A stretch of 34,080 nt of DNA. It comes from Bacteroidales bacterium (GTDB lineage Bacteria > Bacteroidota > Bacteroidia > Bacteroidales > UBA932). The position numbers and the translations under genes are program-made. Where the stretch lies: the NCBI GenBank assembly GCA_022777585.1, contig JALFFZ010000051.1, positions 1 to 34,080 on the forward strand, read 5' to 3'. Within the stretch, counting starts at the first letter, position 1, and every line of letters starts with the position of its first letter. Shown in pieces: positions 9,478 through 16,618 of this stretch. The notes beneath the pieces were generated by a model. That model did no database searches. It was not told where the DNA came from and worked only from the letters and a program-made list of their open reading frames with translations.

Positions 9478-12400
9478 TTAGAATCCTAGTTTGAGATTGA
9501 ATCCAAAGGACCTTGTCATTGGATAGCTTCCGGTTTCCACGCCCCTATAGAGTGAAGACCCTGACATGGAAGATACTTCCGGATCAAACTGAGGCCACTT
9601 TGTTATGCAAAAGAGATTATTGGCAAAAAGACCGAGAGAAATACTCCGGAAGACCTTTGTCTTTTCACAGATATGCTCCGGAAGAGAGTAATCGACCCTG
9701 AGTTCCTTCATTTTCAGATACGATGTGTCGAAAGTATTTGACTCAACATTATTCCTATTTAGGACGTAAAGATTGTAATACTCTACAATGTCCGTCGTAA
9801 TCGTAGTGTTTTTTGTATATGTACCGTCCGGATTCAGATTTACTCCCTCGTGGACAAGGCCATCATAACGTCCCGGGAGCGAGGCCGTGGTCTTGCCCAT
9901 ATAACCAAGAATCGCATTGGTAAGAGAATATGCTCGTCCACCCATAGAGGCGGCAAATGATGCACTGATGGACAAAGTCTTATATTTCAAACATGTCTGA
10001 AGGCCTCCGGTCCAGTCTGGATAAATGGAGCCAAGATCTTTCAGTTCCGTTCCAAGAACAGGGTTGCCGGTCGTCGCATTGACAATTACCTGGCCGGAAC
10101 AATCAATCTTGCTCCCGTCTTCAGCATAATAAAACGCCCCCTCCGGAGCTCGTTCATATCCTACGCCGTATATTCTTCCAAGCTCCTGCCCCGGATATGC
10201 GTATATATAAACCCTGCTGCCACAAGTATTGTTGGCATTCAATTGCCATACACTTACCCCCTCAGCCAATTCGACAAGCCGGTTCCAGTTCTTGGACCAA
10301 TTGATATCAATGCTCCACTTCCAATTACGACTGGCCAGAGGCATGAATGAGATAGCCAGTTCTATGCCTTTATTATCAACGCGGCCGGCATTTATAAGTG
10401 TAGATGCCGCACCGGTAGACCAATCGGACGGAATGTTTATAATCTGGTCAGTAGTGCTGGACGAATACCATGCTGCATCGACAGAAATGCGCCTTTTAAA
10501 GAATGACAGTTCTATTCCGGCTTCCCAGCTCTCGACATTCTCCGGTTTGATATAGTAATTAAGTGTTTCTGATGGGATATAATATGAACCGGTGAAGTTT
10601 GAAGAATTCTTGTAGCTGGCTATCAGGTTATATGGGTCGGTATCATTTCCGACATTGGCCCATGAAGCCCGGATTTTTATCATGTCAACCCAAGCGGCCT
10701 TTTTCTTTATACTGAACAGTTCATCAAGAAGTATGCTGCCACTGACAGACGGATAAAAATACGAGTTGTTGCCAGGAGCCAAAGTCGATGACCAGTCGTT
10801 TCTTCCTGTTATGTCCAAGAAAATCATATCCTTCCAGCTCGCAGATATAAAGCCATACAAGGAGTTGATTGCCTTACGGTAACGGCGGCTCGTTACCTCA
10901 ATCTGACCATTTACATTCTGGAGTATGAATACATTCGGTTCAACAAGCTGACTAGCCAGAAGAGAGACATTGCTGGAGTTCTGCATCATAGCGTTTCCTC
11001 CGAAAGATGCACTCAGATAGAAGTCCTTGATGGTCTTGTGAAAAGACAATAGAAAATCAGTATTGAACTCCAGATTTCGCACCGTCTGCTCCCTGTACAT
11101 ACCAGACAGATACGCGTGTGAGTATTGAGGTTTCTGTTGTGTGCGGAAATCATTCTGAAAATCCACACCAGCCCTCAAGGCAAGGGAAAGACAATCCGGG
11201 ATAATGTGCCCAGTTACGGACAAATTACCATAAACCCTGTCCCTATCCATTGTATTTAGATGCTCATAGGCAACAAAATATGGATTGTCCAGGCTTGAAT
11301 CACATAGTTTGATATCCGTTGCCTGTCCTGAATTCCATGCTACGATATCCCCGTTTTTCCACTCATTGTATAAATCTTCCACTGAGGCGGAAACCGGTTG
11401 CCAAAGCAAAGACTTGAGAGGAGTCGAATTACTGTATCCGCTAATCGGAAGATTATCAGAGTCCTTTCTATAGTAGGTTAGTTTAAGGGCGGCCTCAACA
11501 TAGCGGTTTCTCTTACTGCTTGCAGATACATTGAAAGACTGGGTGTTGTGCCCGGTATTCGGCACTATCCAGTCAGACCGGGTATCCTTGACAGAAACTC
11601 TCAACTGTGATCCTTTACCGTCACTGGCATCAACGGCTATACTATTGGAGAATGTAAGACCTGGCTCAAAAAATCCTATATACCAGTCACAAACCTCATA
11701 AGGGAGCAAGGTATATTCTCCGCTTTCGCGATCATAGGACTTGTACATATACCTAAGCTGCCCCTCAACCTTTTCGCCAAACTGATACCGGGAATGAAAA
11801 GCAGAAATTTTAGTTCCACTATAACTCTTGTCAGCCGCAACGGTATAGAATGAGTATTCATCAGGACTTATGCCATTGGACATATGGGAGGCCAAGGTGC
11901 TGCGGCGATAATCACCAGCGCCATACTCATATTGGAAATCCGGCCAATATCCCGGAATCTCAGTAGTTACTCCCGTACTGAAAGTGATTCCGAGTCCCTT
12001 TTGCTTTTTCCCTGATTTTGTCGTTATAACAATGGCACCATTTGCCGCACGTGAACCATACAGTGCCGTCGCTGCTGGTCCCTTGAGGACAGATACACTG
12101 GCGATGTCATCCGGGTTTATGTCGCCGGCGCCATTGCCATAATCAATTGGGGCATCAACGCTATCATATGAACCGCTTGACGAGTTTGCCGTCATACTGC
12201 TATTGATCGGGACTCCATCCACAACAAAAAGTGCTGTATTGTTATCATGCGAGAGGGAACTCTCTCCCCTGAGAGTGACGCGGACAGATCCACCAGGTCC
12301 AGCGGAGGACTGATCCATATTCAGACCTGCCACCTTGCCGGCCATTCCCGCAAGCCAATTGCCTCCATCCGTATTTCCGAGATCCTCACTGGACACCTTT

Positions 12401-13056
12401 GACACAGCATATCCAAGGCTCTTCTCTTTACGAGTAATTCCTAATGCAGTTACCACGACGGCATCAATCTGCTGAGTGGCAGGGGTGAGATCTATAGTCT
12501 GAAATGCCATATTGGGAGCGACCTCTATCATTTGCAGATTATAGCCGAGGTATTCTATTTTCAGCCGCGCTCCCACCGGCACATCATGGATTACAAATTG
12601 TCCATTAGCATCTGTGATTTCTCCTATAAGAGTTCCTTCCTGAATGACAGAAGCACCTATCACTGCCTGACCGTTCTCATCACGGACAACCCCGGAAACA
12701 TCAACACGGGATTTTGTCTCAATCTTCACATTGGAACTTTCCTGGGACTTGCGACGCAGCACAATATGCTTCCCTTCCAAAGCATATTCTATGTCATGTT
12801 CCTGAAAAATCCGAGTAAGGACCGATGAAAGATTTTCGTTCTCGGCTTTAATCGAGACGGTAAAATCCAACTGACTTTCATTAAAAACAAAGAGATAATC
12901 TGTCTGCCGTTCGATGTCATTCAGGATTATCCTTGCAGGAGTATTTTCCCTGTCGAGGGAAACCTTTCCCTTTTGAGCCAATGCCGGCAATGCCCACATA
13001 AGGAACAAAAACGGCAAAACTCTTCGCACAATTCTGCCTAAGCTTAATTTCATCAT
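9478..13056 (-). CDS. SusC/RagA-type TonB-dependent transporter with STN signalling domain
   Basis: The 1192-aa product has a cleavable signal peptide (cleavage after ALPALA, near residue 27). It continues with an STN (secretin/TonB N-terminal) domain at about 35-103, a carboxypeptidase-regulatory-like domain at about 118-206 (SGVVRDENGQAVIGASV), a plug at about 213-355 and a barrel to the C-terminus. The plug has the canonical TALFVVDGVPIN and VLKGPAATALYGSRAANGA motifs, and the protein ends in an aromatic residue (NLKLGF). SusC proteins import SusD-captured ligands using TonB energy. The STN domain marks the transducer subclass that signals to a FecR anti-sigma, and such a gene lies 25 bases upstream on the same strand. 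Family length is normal and no frameshift is seen. Confidence 0.97.
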   Translation of the reverse strand: MMKLSLGRIVRRVLPFLFLMWALPALAQKGKVSLDRENTPARIILNDIERQTDYLFVFNESQLDFTVSIKAENENLSSVLTRIFQEHDIEYALEGKHIVLRRKSQESSNVKIETKSRVDVSGVVRDENGQAVIGASVIQEGTLIGEITDANGQFVIHDVPVGARLKIEYLGYNLQMIEVAPNMAFQTIDLTPATQQIDAVVVTALGITRKEKSLGYAVSKVSSEDLGNTDGGNWLAGMAGKVAGLNMDQSSAGPGGSVRVTLRGESSLSHDNNTALFVVDGVPINSSMTANSSSGSYDSVDAPIDYGNGAGDINPDDIASVSVLKGPAATALYGSRAANGAIVITTKSGKKQKGLGITFSTGVTTEIPGYWPDFQYEYGAGDYRRSTLASHMSNGISPDEYSFYTVAADKSYSGTKISAFHSRYQFGEKVEGQLRYMYKSYDRESGEYTLLPYEVCDWYIGFFEPGLTFSNSIAVDASDGKGSQLRVSVKDTRSDWIVPNTGHNTQSFNVSASSKRNRYVEAALKLTYYRKDSDNLPISGYSNSTPLKSLLWQPVSASVEDLYNEWKNGDIVAWNSGQATDIKLCDSSLDNPYFVAYEHLNTMDRDRVYGNLSVTGHIIPDCLSLALRAGVDFQNDFRTQQKPQYSHAYLSGMYREQTVRNLEFNTDFLLSFHKTIKDFYLSASFGGNAMMQNSSNVSLLASQLVEPNVFILQNVNGQIEVTSRRYRKAINSLYGFISASWKDMIFLDITGRNDWSSTLAPGNNSYFYPSVSGSILLDELFSIKKKAAWVDMIKIRASWANVGNDTDPYNLIASYKNSSNFTGSYYIPSETLNYYIKPENVESWEAGIELSFFKRRISVDAAWYSSSTTDQIINIPSDWSTGAASTLINAGRVDNKGIELAISFMPLASRNWKWSIDINWSKNWNRLVELAEGVSVWQLNANNTCGSRVYIYAYPGQELGRIYGVGYERAPEGAFYYAEDGSKIDCSGQVIVNATTGNPVLGTELKDLGSIYPDWTGGLQTCLKYKTLSISASFAASMGGRAYSLTNAILGYMGKTTASLPGRYDGLVHEGVNLNPDGTYTKNTTITTDIVEYYNLYVLNRNNVESNTFDTSYLKMKELRVDYSLPEHICEKTKVFRSISLGLFANNLFCITKWPQFDPEVSSMSGSSLYRGVETGSYPMTRSFGFNLKLGF

Positions 13057-13081
13057 TGTATATGACTTGGTTATCAGTATA

Positions 13082-14002
13082 TTATCTAATTATGATTCTT
13101 CGACCGACACTGTCAAATTCATAGTCGAAATGGACAAGACCGGTCAACACTTTAAGAGAGTATTCAACCCCGTCTTCCTTACGAAACTTTCCTGTACAAC
13201 GAACATCCGACAGAGATGGCCTTTCTATAACGATGTTTACCCCGTAATAATTGCTGAACTCGTCCATCATCTCTGCAAAAGTTACATTATTGAGTGTCAG
13301 GATTCCATCAATCCAGGAGAATCTGTCCCTATTCGGAATATCGGAGACTGCCAGATTACCATCTGCTCCGGAGGTGGCACACTGATCCGGTTTCAGAATT
13401 ACGGATTGCATTCCATCTTTAGAACTTACCTTAACAGAGCCCTTCAGCAACGTGGTTTCAAAAGGAGCGCTTGGGTACGAACTAACATTAAAGACTGTTC
13501 CCAGGACCCGAACGTCATAATCCGATGTGGAAACCAAAAACTCTCTCTTGTCGTCTCTACTTACTTCAAAATAGCCCTCTCCCACAAGAGAAACCACTCT
13601 GCTTTTGCGACCGAAATCATTTGGATAAACCAAGGTGCTCCCTGAATTGAGCCATACTTTTGTACCATCAGCCAGTTGCAATTCCACTCGTTGACCTGCC
13701 GGCACTTTTACAATTTGTTCCAATCTCTGCGGTTTACCGAAAACATAGCCTATTAGACCTATAATAAAAACTGCCGCTGCACACGCGACAGCACGCCATA
13801 TCCCCGATATCTTCTGTCTGACCGAAGTTTCATGATTCAGATTGCCGCCTCCTGCATTCAAAAGCAGGGCAGTCCATACAAGGCGCTCTTTTTCCAAAAT
13901 CTTGCGATTTTCTTCCGATTCCATCGCCCACTCCATTATCATACGATCTTCATCAGGAGTAGTACGGGCATCAAAATAACGGATAATAGTCTCTCTATCC
14001 AT
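13082..14002 (-). CDS. FecR-family anti-sigma factor
   Basis: I chose the start at ATG 14002 (MDRETIIRYFDAR), giving 306 aa. The ORF track extends this to 14311, but that extension runs antisense through the sigma gene and is an artefact. The protein has an N-terminal cytoplasmic anti-sigma region (about 1-65) and one membrane helix (about 70-90, AACAAAVFIIGLIGYVFG-like). A FecR domain follows (about 100-200, VPAGQRVELQLADGTKVWLNSGSTL and GEGYFEVS). A C-terminal DUF4974/STN-like domain (about 235-306) begins at LTLNNVTFAEMMDEFSNYYG. FecR proteins hold an ECF sigma factor inactive until a TonB-dependent transducer signals through the periplasm. The partners are the divergent sigma gene (95 bp away) and the STN-containing SusC downstream. 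The gene order is unusual because sigma and anti-sigma are divergent. Confidence 0.94.
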   Translation of the reverse strand: MDRETIIRYFDARTTPDEDRMIMEWAMESEENRKILEKERLVWTALLLNAGGGNLNHETSVRQKISGIWRAVACAAAVFIIGLIGYVFGKPQRLEQIVKVPAGQRVELQLADGTKVWLNSGSTLVYPNDFGRKSRVVSLVGEGYFEVSRDDKREFLVSTSDYDVRVLGTVFNVSSYPSAPFETTLLKGSVKVSSKDGMQSVILKPDQCATSGADGNLAVSDIPNRDRFSWIDGILTLNNVTFAEMMDEFSNYYGVNIVIERPSLSDVRCTGKFRKEDGVEYSLKVLTGLVHFDYEFDSVGRRIIIR

Positions 14003-14069
14003 ATGTATAATATGTGGCTTTCCTATTTGAATAACACCTTTCTTGTCCGTTACCCTAAACAAAAAACAG

Positions 14070-14077
14070 TATATTTG
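14070..14077 (+). promoter_or_regulatory. Bacteroidetes -7 promoter box for the ECF sigma gene
   Basis: TATATTTG matches the TAnnTTTG -7 consensus and lies 19 bases before the sigma ATG at 14097. A TTG is present further upstream (14043-14045), but its spacing (24 bases) is longer than the usual 19-21, so the -33 element is weak. No comparable box was found on the minus strand for the divergent anti-sigma gene. Confidence 0.55.
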
Positions 14078-14096
14078 CCAAAAAGGAAACTTCAGC

Positions 14097-14666
14097 ATGA
14101 GTGTCTTGTCCGCCGAAAAATTTACGGAGCTGTTTGAACAATACCGGGAGCCATACATCCGATTCGCAAATTCTTTCGTACGGGATGTCCAGGTTGCTGA
14201 AAATCTATATGCAGACACATTTGCAGACTTCTGGATGCGTAAAGATATATTGCCGCCCGATTGCAGTATTCCGGCATATCTCCTCACTTCCCTGCGCAAC
14301 CGAGCTCTCAACTGTTTACGGGAAGAACGACGTCACAGAACTGTGTCAGAAAACAAAATAGGAATTGATTTGCGGGAACTTGATTTCCGTATCAGCTCAC
14401 TTGAAGACTTTGCCATACAGCCGTTATTTACGGAAGAAATAAACAATATCGTTTCCAGAACAATAGCCTCCATGCCTGCGCGGACTAAGGAAATATTCCT
14501 TATGAGCCGTAAAGGACGACTGAAAAACACTGAGATTTCCAAGGAACTTGGAATTACCGTCAAAGCCGTTGAATATCATATAACCAAGGCCTTGAAAATG
14601 TTAAGAACTGCACTTGTCGATTATTTCCCGCTTATTGCAATTTTTTTGACCAAATATCTACGATGA
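14097..14666 (+). CDS. ECF-type RNA polymerase sigma-70 factor
   Basis: The 189-aa product starts MSVLSAEKFTELFEQYREPY. The track's longer version (from 14043) would begin upstream of the -7 box TATATTTG, so ATG 14097 is preferred. A sigma-70 region 2 covers about 10-78 (IRFANSFVRDVQVAENLYADTF, ending YLLTSLRNRALNCLREE). Region 4 covers about 113-172: MPARTKEIFLMSRKGRLKNTEIS, then a helix-turn-helix ending in VEYHITKALKMLR. This is the usual Bacteroidetes ECF form paired with FecR. Its TGA overlaps the ATG of the S46 peptidase gene (ATGA at 14663-14666), so the sigma message probably continues into the peptidase. It is AT-rich like the SusCD block and unlike the peptidase gene. It is expected to activate the divergent FecR-SusC-SusD operon. 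Confidence 0.93.
   Translation: MSVLSAEKFTELFEQYREPYIRFANSFVRDVQVAENLYADTFADFWMRKDILPPDCSIPAYLLTSLRNRALNCLREERRHRTVSENKIGIDLRELDFRISSLEDFAIQPLFTEEINNIVSRTIASMPARTKEIFLMSRKGRLKNTEISKELGITVKAVEYHITKALKMLRTALVDYFPLIAIFLTKYLR
14642..14661 (+). repeat. Right copy of a possible imperfect direct repeat flanking the AT-rich block
   Basis: Part of a run of seven Ts, then six unmatched bases, then ATATCTAC. It has the same arrangement as 561-580. It lies at the exact transition from the AT-rich sigma gene to the GC-rich peptidase gene. The match is short and AT-rich, so it is a candidate attachment scar at best. Confidence 0.25.
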
Positions 14667-16618
14667 AAAAACACTTCCTTTCGATTATCGCGGCCCTGGT
14701 GCCGCTCTGTGCGGTGGCGGATGACGGAATGTGGCTGCCGAATCTCATTTCCGCGAGGATTGCCGATATGCAGGCCAAGGGCTTCCGTCTGAGTGCCGAG
14801 GACATATACAGCGTCAACCAGGCCTCGCTCAAGGACGCAGTGGTCCTCTTCGGAAGGGGCTGCACGGGTGAGCTGATTTCGTCCGAGGGACTGCTCATCA
14901 CCAACCACCACTGCGGTTACGGCCAGATCCAGAGCCATTCCAGCGTGGAACACGATTACCTCAGGGACGGCTTCTGGGCAATGACACGGGCCGAGGAACT
15001 GCCATGTCCGGGACTGAGCGTCAGCTTTCTGGAAAGGATGGACGACGTCAGTTCACAGGTGCTAAGGGGCTATGAGGCCGGAATGGGCGAACGCCAGCGC
15101 GACTCCGTTGTCAGGAGCAATTCCGCCAGACTCATCGAGGAAGCCACTGCGGACGAAAAGGGGCTGCGCGCAAGCGTGGAGGCGATGTACTACGGCAATA
15201 TATACTATATATTCATATACAGGGAATATACGGACATACGTCTTGTCGGCGCGCCGCCTTCGTCGATAGGCAAGTTCGGAGGCGACACCGACAACTGGAT
15301 GTGGCCACGCCATACGGGAGACTTCTCGATGTTCAGGGTCTATGCCGGAGAGGACAATATGCCGGCCGACTACTCCCCGGAAAACAGGCCCTACAGCCCG
15401 AAGAGATTCTTCAGCATATCCACAAAAGGGGTGCAGGAGGGGGACTTCACCTTCATCTACGGCTTTCCGGGCAGCACCAGGGAATATATACACTCCTCCG
15501 AGGTTGAATACATAAGCGAAGTCTCGGACCCGGCACGCATAGACATACGCACCCGCCGCCTGGAAATACAGAAAAGGCACATGGCCGCCAGCCAGAAGGT
15601 GCGCATACAGTACAGTGCCAAGTGCGCCTCCGTCGCCAATGCCTGGAAGAAATGGCAGGGCGAGGTCAAGGGCGTGAGGAAAATGAACACCGTGCAGAAG
15701 AAGCGCGAATACGAAAGGGCTTTCGAACTCTGGGCGGCCGGGAGCCGCTACGAAGGGGTGACGGAACGCATTGCGGCCCTTGAAAGGGAACTGCGCCCCT
15801 ACGCCTTCGCAAGGGACATATACAGCGAGACCGCATACGCCGTGGAACTGCCGAAGAAGAATCTCGTGCTGAAAGACTATGACATTGACATAGACAGGGA
15901 GAGCTTCGTTGTGGAGATGGAGGCCTTCCTCAGGTATGTCCCGGAGGAAATGCAGCCGCAGTGGTTCAGGGAGCGTCTGGCGGACTTCGGCAGCATAGAG
16001 GCCTGGTCAGAAGCTATGTTCAGAAGCGTGGACGAAAGGGAAATGGCCCTGGAATTCGCCGAGCGGATGCAGGAATGGTATCTTTCGGAGATACGGCCGC
16101 AGATTGCAAGACTCAGCTCGGAAATGGCACTGGAATACAGGACCTATATGCGCGGCCAGATGGAATTCGAAAAGGACAGGGATTTCTTCCCGGATGCGAA
16201 CCTCACCCTCAGGGTGGCATACGGCAGGGTATGCGGCTACTCACCTGCCGACGGGACCTGGTACAAACCCGTTTCCACCCTCATGGGCGTGATAGAAAAG
16301 GACAATCCGGACATCTTCGACTACAACATACCCCAGACACTGCGCGACATCTATGCCCGAGGCGGATATGAAGACACCCCGGTGTGCTTCCTGGCGAACA
16401 ACCACACCACGGGAGGCAACTCCGGCAGTCCGGTCATCAATGCGGACGGCGAACTGATAGGTTTGAACTTCGACAGGGTCTGGGAGGGAACAATGAGCGA
16501 CATTGTCTTCGACCCGGAGGTCTGCCGCAACATATCCCTGGACATACGCTATGCCCTGTTCGTCATTCGTGAGATAGGCCACGCCGGCCACCTGATCGAA
16601 GAGATGGACCTAAGGTAA
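14663..16618 (+). CDS. dpp11: S46-family dipeptidyl-peptidase, DPP11-like (Asp/Glu-specific)
   Basis: The 651-aa product has a signal peptide (MKKHFLSIIAALVPLCAVA) and the S46 hallmark motifs. The catalytic His lies in TNHHCGY (His83), the Asp within GGDTDNWMWPRHTGDF (208-220), and the Ser in GGNSGSPV (Ser587). S46 enzymes release dipeptides from peptide N-termini in the periplasm. In Porphyromonas gingivalis the residue 18 positions after the catalytic Ser decides specificity: Arg in DPP11 (acidic P1), Gly in DPP7 (hydrophobic P1). Here it is Arg605 (LNFDRVWEG), so DPP11-type specificity is inferred. The protein is some 60-70 residues shorter than typical S46 members, with the loss in the helical region between Asp and Ser. 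Its ATG overlaps the sigma stop codon. Its 3' end overlaps the convergent MFS gene by 56 bp. Confidence 0.92.
   Translation: MKKHFLSIIAALVPLCAVADDGMWLPNLISARIADMQAKGFRLSAEDIYSVNQASLKDAVVLFGRGCTGELISSEGLLITNHHCGYGQIQSHSSVEHDYLRDGFWAMTRAEELPCPGLSVSFLERMDDVSSQVLRGYEAGMGERQRDSVVRSNSARLIEEATADEKGLRASVEAMYYGNIYYIFIYREYTDIRLVGAPPSSIGKFGGDTDNWMWPRHTGDFSMFRVYAGEDNMPADYSPENRPYSPKRFFSISTKGVQEGDFTFIYGFPGSTREYIHSSEVEYISEVSDPARIDIRTRRLEIQKRHMAASQKVRIQYSAKCASVANAWKKWQGEVKGVRKMNTVQKKREYERAFELWAAGSRYEGVTERIAALERELRPYAFARDIYSETAYAVELPKKNLVLKDYDIDIDRESFVVEMEAFLRYVPEEMQPQWFRERLADFGSIEAWSEAMFRSVDEREMALEFAERMQEWYLSEIRPQIARLSSEMALEYRTYMRGQMEFEKDRDFFPDANLTLRVAYGRVCGYSPADGTWYKPVSTLMGVIEKDNPDIFDYNIPQTLRDIYARGGYEDTPVCFLANNHTTGGNSGSPVINADGELIGLNFDRVWEGTMSDIVFDPEVCRNISLDIRYALFVIREIGHAGHLIEEMDLR

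Larger units (their letters stand above)
546..14662. other. AT-rich accessory block (sigma/anti-sigma + SusCD + phosphoesterase locus)
   Basis: Hand-counted 60-base lines inside this stretch give about 35-50% GC (for example lines 1021, 6001, 11041, 12481). Lines in the flanking genes give about 53-63% (lines 361, 16141, 18001, 20041). The change is abrupt at both ends: within the 31-bp gap before the methyltransferase gene on the left, and within about 30 bases of the sigma/peptidase overlap on the right. The block contains one complete functional locus. This suggests acquisition as a unit, but no integrase or transposase is present, so the mechanism is unknown. Confidence 0.6.

Noticed and set aside
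14043-14096. N-terminal extension of the sigma factor
   Set aside because: It would start upstream of the TATATTTG promoter box and adds residues unlike any sigma factor; ATG 14097 fits.
14003-14311. N-terminal extension of the FecR ORF to 409 aa
   Set aside because: The extra 103 residues are antisense to the sigma gene and to the intergenic region; FecR homology begins at MDRETIIRYF.
16488-16508. Small hairpin ACAATG / CATTGT near the end of the peptidase gene, considered as terminator of the MFS operon
   Set aside because: Only 6 bp, and no T-tract follows on the minus strand.
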